Origin: Actinomycetota bacterium
Lineage (GTDB): Bacteria > Actinomycetota > Acidimicrobiia > Spongiisociales > UBA11373
Assembly (NCBI GenBank): GCA_003486285.1
Contig: DNGH01000219.1
Coordinates: 1 to 7,746 of the forward strand
Direction: 5' to 3'
DNA length: 7,746 bases
The translations under genes and the position numbers were made by a program. Every line of letters begins with the position of its first letter. Within the stretch, counting starts at the first letter, position 1. Below the pieces are notes generated by a model that saw only the letters and a program-made list of their open reading frames with translations, had not been told where the DNA came from and made no database searches. This document shows positions 1-5,299 of the stretch, one piece after another.

Positions 1-543
1 ACGCGGCTCGCCGCGGTTCTCGCCATCGGCGCCCTCGGGTTCTACGTGGTGATCTACACGATCGCCCTGAAGCGCCATACGCCCCAGAACATCGTCATCG
101 GTGGCGCCGCCGGCGCCGCCCCCGCTCTCATCGGATGGGCAGCGGTCACCGGGTCGCTCTCCCTCGAGGCGTGGCTGCTCTTCGCCATCGTGTTCTTCTG
201 GACCCCACCGCACTTCTGGGCCCTGGCACTCCGGTTCCGCGGCGACTACGCCGCGGCCGGGATCCCGATGCTTCCCGTCGTCGCCGGCGAGGCGGTCACG
301 GTCCGTCAGATCCTCCTCTATGCGATCTCACTCACCGGGATCACCTTGCTCCTCCAGCCGGTGGCGGGGTTGGGCGCGGTCTACCTGGTGGTCGCCATCG
401 TCCTCGGTGGCGGCTTCGTCGTGGGAGCGGCCATGGTCATGACCCGTCCCGGGAAGGCGATGACGCTGTTCCGCTACTCGAACCTGTACCTCGCCCTGCT
501 CTTCGGGGCGGTGGCACTCGACGTGCTCGTGGACGCATCGTGA
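1..543 (+). CDS. ctaB: Protoheme IX farnesyltransferase (heme O synthase), 3' part
   Basis: This integral membrane prenyltransferase (UbiA superfamily) adds a farnesyl group to heme B to make heme O, the precursor of heme A for cytochrome oxidase. The frame is open from base 1, so the start and the first Asp-rich motif lie outside the window; 180 codons plus the stop are present. Family landmarks are visible: LKRHTPQNIVIGG followed by AGAAPALIGW (about 70-150), then the loop FWTPPHFWALAL and GDYAAAGIPMLPVV (about 199-285), which matches the conserved second substrate-binding loop. Three or four hydrophobic helices follow, and FRYSNLYLALLF near the C-terminus is typical of the family. An internal GTG at 46 is not a plausible start because the conserved sequence continues upstream of it. 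The stop overlaps the start of the next small ORF. The identification is firm; only the extent of the N-terminus is unknown. Confidence 0.95.
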   Translation, partial: TRLAAVLAIGALGFYVVIYTIALKRHTPQNIVIGGAAGAAPALIGWAAVTGSLSLEAWLLFAIVFFWTPPHFWALALRFRGDYAAAGIPMLPVVAGEAVTVRQILLYAISLTGITLLLQPVAGLGAVYLVVAIVLGGGFVVGAAMVMTRPGKAMTLFRYSNLYLALLFGAVALDVLVDAS

Positions 544-710
544 GGGATCAGGTGGTGGTCGCGGTCGGCTCGGCCCTCGGCGTCGGGGGATTGCTGCTGG
601 CGGCCGTCGTCCTCCGGCCCAGGCCCCACTCGCTGCGAGAGGCGGCCTACCTGGCGCTCCCGCTGGCCGGAGCGATCGTGCTGGCGCTGCTCGCCTGGGG
701 CCGGGTGTAG
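540..710 (+). CDS. Small two-helix membrane protein coupled to ctaB
   Basis: This is a 56-residue ORF starting at a GTG that shares the bases GTGA with the ctaB stop, an arrangement that suggests translational coupling. The protein has two hydrophobic stretches, about residues 5-25 (VVVAVGSALGVGGLLLAAVV) and 37-53 (YLALPLAGAIVLALLAW). They are separated by a short polar, arginine-rich turn (RPRPHSLREA), as expected of a small helical hairpin in the membrane. I do not recognise a family. Small membrane ORFs are common beside heme and oxidase assembly genes, so an accessory role in oxidase biogenesis is possible but is only inference from position. The same reading frame is open for a long way upstream inside ctaB, as usual in GC-rich DNA, so the overlap start is a choice rather than a proof. 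The ORF could still be non-coding. Confidence 0.6.
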   Translation: MRDQVVVAVGSALGVGGLLLAAVVLRPRPHSLREAAYLALPLAGAIVLALLAWGRV

Positions 711-736
711 CCGGCTCCACACCGGACCGCCGCTGT

Positions 737-742
737 TACGGT
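737..742 (+). promoter_or_regulatory. Probable -10 box TACGGT for leaderless lgt
   Basis: TACGGT fits the TANNNT -10 consensus and ends 7 nt before the lgt ATG, so transcription would begin at or very near the A of the start codon. No Shine-Dalgarno sequence lies in front of this ATG, which fits leaderless translation. No convincing -35 box is visible at the usual spacing. The same hexamer sits 6-7 nt before two other starts in this window (gpsA and the transglycosylase). Confidence 0.6.
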
Positions 743-749
743 TGCTCCC

Positions 750-1670
750 ATGCTCGCTTCGATCTCATACCCGCCGATCCCGATCTTCGAATTCGGCCCG
801 CTGCGCCTTTCGCTCCACGGCCTGATGGCCGGGGTCGGCTTCGTGGTGGGAGCGACCCTCATGGTGCGCGAGGCCCGGCGCCGCGGCTTCGACGAGGAGA
901 AGATCATGTCGGTGCTGAGCTGGGCACTCGTCGCCTCCCTGCTCGGAGCCCGCTACTTCACCGTCCCCGCCCACCTCGACGAAGGCTGGGTCGAGGCCCT
1001 CAAGCCGTTCGGCACCTTCTCGATCATGGGCGGCTTCGCCGGCGGCATCATCGTGGGCGGGTGGCGGATGCGACGCCTCGGCATCGACGTCGCCGCCCAC
1101 ATGGACATGGCGTCGTTCGGGTTGGCCATCGGCACCGTGGTGGGACGCATCGGCGACATGTTCATCGTCGAGCATCTCGGATCGACGACCAGCGCGTTCT
1201 TCGGCTACGCGGTGAAGCCGGGTTACGACCTCGCCCCGCAACACAACGCGTTGGAGTGCATCACGGCCACCGCGGGACCGGACGGGTTGTGTCGGGCTCC
1301 CGTGGCCGGGGACGTGCCCGGCATCTATCACCACGTCGCCATGTACGACCTGATCGGTGCGGCCCTGCTGCTGGGACTCCTCTACCTGCTGGCGCGCCGC
1401 TGGTCGACGATTCGCTACGGCACCCTGATCTTCGTGTGGGGCGCGTGGTATGGCCTGCAGCGGTTTGCCCTCGACTTCCTGCGCAACACCGACCTCCCCG
1501 GTGCCGATGCCACCGCCGGGCCCTTCACCTGGAACCAGTGGACCGGTCTGGCGGCCGGTGTCGTGGCGCTGGCTGTGGTGCTGTGGATCTCGTGGCGCAA
1601 GCCCACTCCGGTGGTGTCGGCCGAGGCCGATGCGGCTCGCGGCGCCGTGCTCCCGGCGGCGGTGGGGTGA
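750..1670 (+). CDS. lgt: Prolipoprotein diacylglyceryl transferase family protein (divergent Lgt)
   Basis: Lgt is a multi-pass membrane enzyme that transfers diacylglycerol from phosphatidylglycerol to the lipobox cysteine of prolipoproteins, the first step of lipoprotein maturation. The 306-residue length and about seven hydrophobic segments fit. Landmarks: IPIFEFGPLRLSLHGLM near the N-terminus (family pattern xxxGPxxLxxYGLM), the GARYF helix (66-70), SIMGGFAGG (91-99), the signature GRIGDMFIVEHLG (132-144), YHHVAMYD (193-200, equivalent to HPxxLYE) and YGLQRFALDFLR (234-245). Several usual catalytic-motif residues differ: Met93 where E. coli has His103, Asp136 where the signature has Asn, His195 for Pro, and Asp200 and Asp242 for Glu. 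Arg133, Gly135, Glu141, Gly144, Tyr234, Arg238 and Arg245 are kept. There is an insertion of about 45 residues with two cysteines (170, 181) before the YHH motif. The ATG at 750 is favoured because TACGGT lies 7 nt upstream. The stop overlaps the next gene. The family assignment is strong; full catalytic activity is likely but not certain. Confidence 0.9.
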   Translation: MLASISYPPIPIFEFGPLRLSLHGLMAGVGFVVGATLMVREARRRGFDEEKIMSVLSWALVASLLGARYFTVPAHLDEGWVEALKPFGTFSIMGGFAGGIIVGGWRMRRLGIDVAAHMDMASFGLAIGTVVGRIGDMFIVEHLGSTTSAFFGYAVKPGYDLAPQHNALECITATAGPDGLCRAPVAGDVPGIYHHVAMYDLIGAALLLGLLYLLARRWSTIRYGTLIFVWGAWYGLQRFALDFLRNTDLPGADATAGPFTWNQWTGLAAGVVALAVVLWISWRKPTPVVSAEADAARGAVLPAAVG

Positions 1671-2710
1671 GCGGGGACACCGCGCCGATTCGGGCCGAGG
1701 AGCGGTTCGACGAGGAGGCCGTGGCCCGCCACCTGCGGACGCAACTGCCCGAACTGGTCGGAGACGTCCCGATCTCGTTCGCCCAGTTCCCCGGCGGCAA
1801 GGCGAACCTGACCTATCTGGTGATGGCGGGGGAGCGGGAGTTGGTGTTGCGGCGTCCGCCGCTCGGTCCGACCGCCCCCGGCAGCCATGACATGGCCCGC
1901 GAGTTCCGCGTGCTCGCGGTGCTGCACGCGGGCTATCCACCCGCTCCCCGGGCGTTCCACTTCTGCGACGACCCGGCCGTCATGGACAAGCCGTTCCTGG
2001 TGATGGAGCGGCGCCACGGGTACGTGGTACGCGGCAGGTGGCCGGCGGCGCTCGACCAGTCACCCGACTTCCGTCACCGCGTCGCGGCCCGGCTGGTCGA
2101 TCGCCTTGCCGACCTCCACATGGTCGACTTCGCCGGCCTCGGCCTCGCCGATCTCGGGCGGCCCGACGGCTTTGCCGAGCGCCAGGTGCGGGGATGGTCC
2201 GACCGGTGGGAGCGCGCCCGCACCACCCCGGTCCCGGCGATGGACGAACTCGGGCGTCGGCTGGGGGCGCGCCTCCCTTCACCGCAGCGCGCCGTGCTGT
2301 TGCACAACGACTTCAAGCTGGACAACACCATGATCGACACCGCCGGGGAGGTGGTGGCGGTGTTCGACTGGGACATGTGCACCCTGGGCGACCCGCTGGT
2401 CGACCTCGGCACGACACTGGCGTACTGGGGCGGCGACGGCGGGGTGGTCGATCTGGTCGCCGGCGATGCGGTCGCCCTCGGTGACGTCATGGATGCTGCC
2501 GCGGTCGCCACCCGATACGCGGCGCGTACCGGCCTCGACCTCGACGACCTGGACTGGTACCGGGCGCTCGGCACCTTCCGCATTGCGGTGATCGTCCAGC
2601 AGATCTACGCCCGGTACCACCGCGGCCAGACCAGCGACGAGCGCTTTGCCGGCCTGGGTGCGGTGGTGGAACCGCTGGCACAAGCGGGACTGGCGCGGCT
2701 CGGCCGCTGA
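1667..2710 (+). CDS. Aminoglycoside-phosphotransferase-fold kinase, ACAD10/11-like
   Basis: This is a 347-residue soluble protein of the APH/choline-kinase-like fold. Its best resemblance is to the kinase domain joined to acyl-CoA dehydrogenases in ACAD10/ACAD11 and to the stand-alone 'phosphotransferase family proteins' of actinobacteria. Visible motifs: the small-lobe loop FPGGKANLTYLV (41-52, equivalent to GGxSNLTY), ELVLRRPP (58-65), MAREFRVL (77-83), FLVMER hinge (110-115), the Brenner motif HNDFKLDN with H213, D215 and N220, and the metal-binding FDWDMCTLGDPLVDL (233-247) with D234. It then continues to a family-like C-terminus (YARYHRGQTSDERF). All expected catalytic residues are present. 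The substrate cannot be read from sequence; a hydroxy-acyl-CoA or other small alcohol is more likely than an aminoglycoside, so this should not be called a resistance gene. The GTG start shares GTGA with the lgt stop. The frame stays open upstream to 1061, but that extension overlaps lgt and has no protein-like character. Confidence 0.9.
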   Translation: MSGDTAPIRAEERFDEEAVARHLRTQLPELVGDVPISFAQFPGGKANLTYLVMAGERELVLRRPPLGPTAPGSHDMAREFRVLAVLHAGYPPAPRAFHFCDDPAVMDKPFLVMERRHGYVVRGRWPAALDQSPDFRHRVAARLVDRLADLHMVDFAGLGLADLGRPDGFAERQVRGWSDRWERARTTPVPAMDELGRRLGARLPSPQRAVLLHNDFKLDNTMIDTAGEVVAVFDWDMCTLGDPLVDLGTTLAYWGGDGGVVDLVAGDAVALGDVMDAAAVATRYAARTGLDLDDLDWYRALGTFRIAVIVQQIYARYHRGQTSDERFAGLGAVVEPLAQAGLARLGR

Positions 2711-2730
2711 TCGCGAGGGGGCGAGGGTCC

Positions 2731-2757
2731 TGCCTAGTGCCTAGTGCCTAGTGCCTA
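2731..2757 (+). repeat. 7-bp tandem repeat (TGCCTAG), 3.9 copies
   Basis: Three exact units of TGCCTAG (2731-2737, 2738-2744, 2745-2751) are followed by TGCCTA (2752-2757). The array fills most of the 44-bp gap between two convergent genes. Its last three bases (CTA on this strand) are the TAG stop codon of the transglycosylase gene on the other strand. Each unit junction contains CTAG, a tetramer that is generally rare in bacterial genomes. No stem-loop terminator with a T-run is visible in this gap. The function is unknown; slippage expansion is the simplest origin. Confidence 0.9.
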
Positions 2758-4158
2758 CCCAATCGCCCTACGGCAGGTCCAGTGACTCCACGGGTGTGGC
2801 CCGTCGTCGATCGACCGACCTGCCGCCAGGTTGCGCAGCAGGGCGTTGCGGGACTCCCAGACCAGCAGCGCCGCAATCATCATGTTGTGCTCCGGCTCAT
2901 AGGGCGAGGCATCGCTGGGGAAGTCGGAGAATTGCGCCCGCACCCGGCCGACCCTTTCGGCCCAGTAGGTCAAGCGGTGCTGGAACAGTCCGGTCACACC
3001 CGAGGTCACGTTCACCGCAAACGGGGTGCCCTTGCTCTCGCAGTACATGACGTCGAGGGCGGCCTCGACTTGGCCGGGGACGCAGGTGGCGGGGTCGGAC
3101 GCGTTGGCGCACGCCGGGTCATCGAGACCCCAACGCGCGAACACCTCGGTCACCAGGCCACGCCATTGCTCGGCTCCGCCACCCGGGGTGTATCCGGCGG
3201 CGTAACCCCGCGCCGCATCACGCTCGAAGGCGGCAAGGCGCTTGTCGGTCATCTCGTCGAAGCTGCCATCGCCTCCGAGCCGGAAGGTGTTCTGGAAACG
3301 ATCCACCGCGGCCACGGTGCGATCCCCGTACGCCCCGTCGAGCGAGCCGGGGGAGAATCCGACGCCAGTGAGCCGGGTCTGCAGCGCCAGCACCGCGGCA
3401 CCGCGGTCGCCGCGTCGAAGGAGGATGGCGCCGGGACCGGTGTCTTCGCGGCGCAGGGCGTCACGGGTGGCGAGGTCCACCTCTCCGGTGACCCGCAGCA
3501 CGTAGGAACTCTGGAAGGCCCGCACCGCGGCCTCGGTGAGCAGCCCGAACTTGCCGTCGATGGTGCCCGGGGGAAATCCCAGTGCGGCGAGGTGGGTCTG
3601 CACCTCCACGACCGCGGAGCCGGTGGAGCCGCGCCGCAGCAAGACCGTCGAGGTGAAGAGCCGATCCCAGGTGGCCTGGTCGGCGTCGCCGGTCGCGGGG
3701 AGCGAGGCCGCCGTCTGGAAGGCGGCGACCGCCGCGGTGGTCTTGGATCCGTAGACGCCGTCGAGAGGCCCCGGGTTGTGGCCGGCGGCGAGGAGTTGGC
3801 GCTGCAGTTCGAGCACTCGGCTGCCGCGATCACCGGACTCCAGAACCGGATTGGCGGCGCCACCCAGTGCCGTCCAGGTGGCGGTGTCGACGATTCCGGT
3901 CACCTGGAGCGACCGAGCCCCCTGGAAACTGCGGACCGCGGTGTCGGTGCGGCTGCCGAAGACGCCATCGACCGGCCCCGGGTCGAGTGACGCCGCCTTG
4001 AGGCGGATCTGCAACTCGATGACGGCCGGGCCGCGGTCGCCCTTGACCACGGCACGCAACTCTGCGGCCTGGACCGAGGGGATCACGAGCAGCGTGTTGA
4101 CGGCGACGATCCCTGCGAGGAGAACGATGCCGAGCCGCTTGGGGAAGTGGCTTCTCAC
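2755..4158 (-). CDS. Secreted peptidoglycan-binding protein with C-terminal transglycosylase-like domain
   Basis: This 467-residue exported protein probably binds and cleaves cell-wall peptidoglycan. A Sec signal peptide covers residues 1-31: basic start (RSHFPKR), hydrophobic core, then SVQA-AE as cleavage site. There is no lipobox cysteine, so it is secreted rather than a lipoprotein. Four tandem PG_binding_1-type repeats follow at about 38-98, 107-168, 175-236 and 247-308, each with the pattern GDRG..V..LQ..L, a small DG.(F/Y)G segment and AV..FQ. The last about 135 residues resemble the lysozyme/SLT fold of actinobacterial transglycosylases: ALDVMYCESKGTPFAVN (catalytic Glu would be E374), SGVTGLFQHRLTYWAERV, PYEPEHNMMIAALLVWE and WSHWTC. 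Cysteines 350, 359, 373 and 462 could form disulfides outside the cell. GTG at 4158 is chosen because TACGGT lies 7 nt upstream; the GTG at 4167 overlaps that box. The gene lies 53 bp after gpsA on the same strand but appears to have its own promoter. Confidence 0.88.
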   Translation of the reverse strand: MRSHFPKRLGIVLLAGIVAVNTLLVIPSVQAAELRAVVKGDRGPAVIELQIRLKAASLDPGPVDGVFGSRTDTAVRSFQGARSLQVTGIVDTATWTALGGAANPVLESGDRGSRVLELQRQLLAAGHNPGPLDGVYGSKTTAAVAAFQTAASLPATGDADQATWDRLFTSTVLLRRGSTGSAVVEVQTHLAALGFPPGTIDGKFGLLTEAAVRAFQSSYVLRVTGEVDLATRDALRREDTGPGAILLRRGDRGAAVLALQTRLTGVGFSPGSLDGAYGDRTVAAVDRFQNTFRLGGDGSFDEMTDKRLAAFERDAARGYAAGYTPGGGAEQWRGLVTEVFARWGLDDPACANASDPATCVPGQVEAALDVMYCESKGTPFAVNVTSGVTGLFQHRLTYWAERVGRVRAQFSDFPSDASPYEPEHNMMIAALLVWESRNALLRNLAAGRSIDDGPHPWSHWTCRRAIG

Positions 4159-4165
4159 CCGGGAC

Positions 4166-4171
4166 ACCGTA
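4166..4171 (-). promoter_or_regulatory. Probable -10 box TACGGT for the transglycosylase gene
   Basis: Read on the minus strand, TACGGT ends 7 nt before the GTG at 4158, and no Shine-Dalgarno sequence is present. It lies in the short gap after gpsA, which suggests that the transglycosylase gene can be transcribed on its own as a leaderless message. It also decides the start: the alternative GTG at 4165-4167 overlaps the box and could not be in a transcript made from it. No clear -35 element is seen. Confidence 0.55.
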
Positions 4172-4211
4172 GGCCGGTTCCAGATTTGTGAGAGATCGGG
4201 CCGGGGTGGCC

Positions 4212-5219
4212 TCAGCCGATGCCGTGCAGCTCGGCCTTGGCCTCCCGCATCATCAGGCCCTCCACCAGTTCGGCAGGGAGTCGCCCGTCGTTGATCACCG
4301 CACCAACCATGGTGGCGATGGGCATCTCGATGCCGTAGCGGTCGGCGAGAGCCAGCACCGCCGCCGTGGTCTTCACCCCCTCGGCGACCATCTTCATCTC
4401 TCCCACGATTTCGGCGAGGGGCCGACCCTTGCCCAGCTCCACCCCGACCCGGCGGTTGCGGCTCTTCTCGCTGAAGCAGGTGGCGATGAGGTCTCCCATC
4501 CCCGCCAGCCCGGCGAAGGTGAGGGGGTTGCCGCCCATGGCGACGCCGAGCCGGGTGAGTTCGGCAAGGGCCCGGGTGACCAGCGCCGCCATCGAGTTGT
4601 CGCCGTATCCGAGGCCGTGGGCCATGCCGGCGGCGATCGCCATCACGTTCTTGAGGGCCCCGGCCGATTCGCACCCGACGACGTCCGGGTTGGTGTAGAC
4701 CCGGAAGGTCGGTCCCATGAGGAGGCGCTGCAGGCGGGCGGCGGTGTCGAGGTCGCGTACCGCCACCACCGCCGCGGTGGGCTGGCCCTGTGCCACCTCC
4801 ATAGCCAGGTTGGGACCGGTGAGGACTCCGACCCGGTCGGGATCGGCGCCGCTGACCACTTCGTGGATCACCTCGGTCATCCGCAGCAGCGTGTCGCGCT
4901 CGATGCCCTTGGTGAGGCTCAGGATCGGCTGTCCTGCCGGCAAGTGCGGCGCGGCCTGCTCCAGGACATCGCGGAATCCGTGGGAGGGGACAGCCATCAC
5001 CACCACCTCGGCGTCGGCCAGCGCCTTGGCCAGGCTCGTGGTGGCGGTCACCGTGTCGGGGATCGGCACCCCGGGCAGATAGTCCGGGTTCGAACCCGTC
5101 ATCATGATGCGATCGGCCAGATCGGGGCGGCGCGCCCACAGGGTGGTCTCGGTGGTCCGTCCGCAGGCACAGGCCATCGCGGTGCCCCAGGATCCGGCTC
5201 CGATGACGGCGATTCGCAT
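4212..5219 (-). CDS. gpsA: NAD(P)-dependent glycerol-3-phosphate dehydrogenase
   Basis: GpsA is a cytosolic enzyme that reduces dihydroxyacetone phosphate to sn-glycerol-3-phosphate, the backbone of phospholipids. The 335-residue length is normal. The N-terminal Rossmann motif GAGSWGTA (7-14) binds the dinucleotide; WARR (28-31) follows the second strand. Then come VVMAVPSHGFRDVL (73-86), SLTKGIE with conserved K104 (101-107), GPNLAMEVA (135-143), and GALKNVMAIAAGM (187-199) with the likely catalytic K190. The substrate loop is TFAGLAGMGDLIATC followed by SEKSRNRRVG (234-259, R254 and N255 expected to contact substrate). The C-terminal helical domain is complete. GPN in place of the commoner GPS is a change I would not read as loss of function. 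The ATG at 5219 sits at the right distance before the Rossmann motif and has TACGGT 6 nt upstream. The gene is divergent from phoH. Confidence 0.97.
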   Translation of the reverse strand: MRIAVIGAGSWGTAMACACGRTTETTLWARRPDLADRIMMTGSNPDYLPGVPIPDTVTATTSLAKALADAEVVVMAVPSHGFRDVLEQAAPHLPAGQPILSLTKGIERDTLLRMTEVIHEVVSGADPDRVGVLTGPNLAMEVAQGQPTAAVVAVRDLDTAARLQRLLMGPTFRVYTNPDVVGCESAGALKNVMAIAAGMAHGLGYGDNSMAALVTRALAELTRLGVAMGGNPLTFAGLAGMGDLIATCFSEKSRNRRVGVELGKGRPLAEIVGEMKMVAEGVKTTAAVLALADRYGIEMPIATMVGAVINDGRLPAELVEGLMMREAKAELHGIG

Positions 5220-5225
5220 CCGATG

Positions 5226-5231
5226 ACCGTA
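5226..5231 (-). promoter_or_regulatory. Probable -10 box TACGGT for leaderless gpsA
   Basis: On the minus strand TACGGT is separated by 6 nt (CATCGG) from the gpsA ATG. There is no Shine-Dalgarno sequence in this space, so the transcript probably begins at or next to the start codon. A clear -35 box at normal spacing is not visible. The box lies in the 80-bp divergent gap shared with phoH. Confidence 0.6.
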
Positions 5232-5280
5232 CTACCCGCCGCCGCCTCTCCTCGGGTGATCCTTGACCTTGGGACCAGAA

Positions 5281-5296
5281 ACGACAAGCCTGTCGT
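5281..5296. promoter_or_regulatory. Perfect 6-bp inverted repeat just before phoH
   Basis: ACGACA and TGTCGT are exact inverted copies around AGCC, ending 3 nt before the phoH ATG. In RNA this would be a small hairpin covering the place where a ribosome-binding site would be; in DNA it could be an operator. A TTGACC (5263-5268) lies upstream and could be a -35 box, but no good -10 follows it. A 6-bp repeat can occur by chance in a window of this size; only its position makes it worth marking. Confidence 0.4.
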
Positions 5297-5299
5297 CCG

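Noticed and set aside
1061..1666. In-frame upstream extension of the kinase ORF (would give 549 residues)
   Set aside because: It overlaps lgt in another frame and its translation is His/Arg/Gly-rich low-complexity text typical of shadow frames; the protein-like kinase sequence begins at 1667.
765..1940. 391-residue minus-strand ORF opposite lgt
   Set aside because: It is a His/Arg/Gly-rich shadow of lgt and the start of the kinase gene, with no membrane or domain pattern of its own.
1667..2710. Aminoglycoside resistance gene
   Set aside because: The fold is shared, but the motifs and length match the ACAD10/11-like phosphotransferases common in actinobacteria, and there is no mobile or resistance context.
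2782..3990. 402-residue plus-strand ORF opposite the transglycosylase gene
   Set aside because: The opposite strand has clear domains, repeats and a signal peptide; this frame is a mirror of that GC-rich coding pattern, with no recognisable motif.
4159..5139. Upstream open frame of the transglycosylase, running through gpsA on the same strand
   Set aside because: Its translation before the signal peptide is Arg/Gly/Pro-rich noise, and gpsA occupies this DNA in a different frame with full family conservation.
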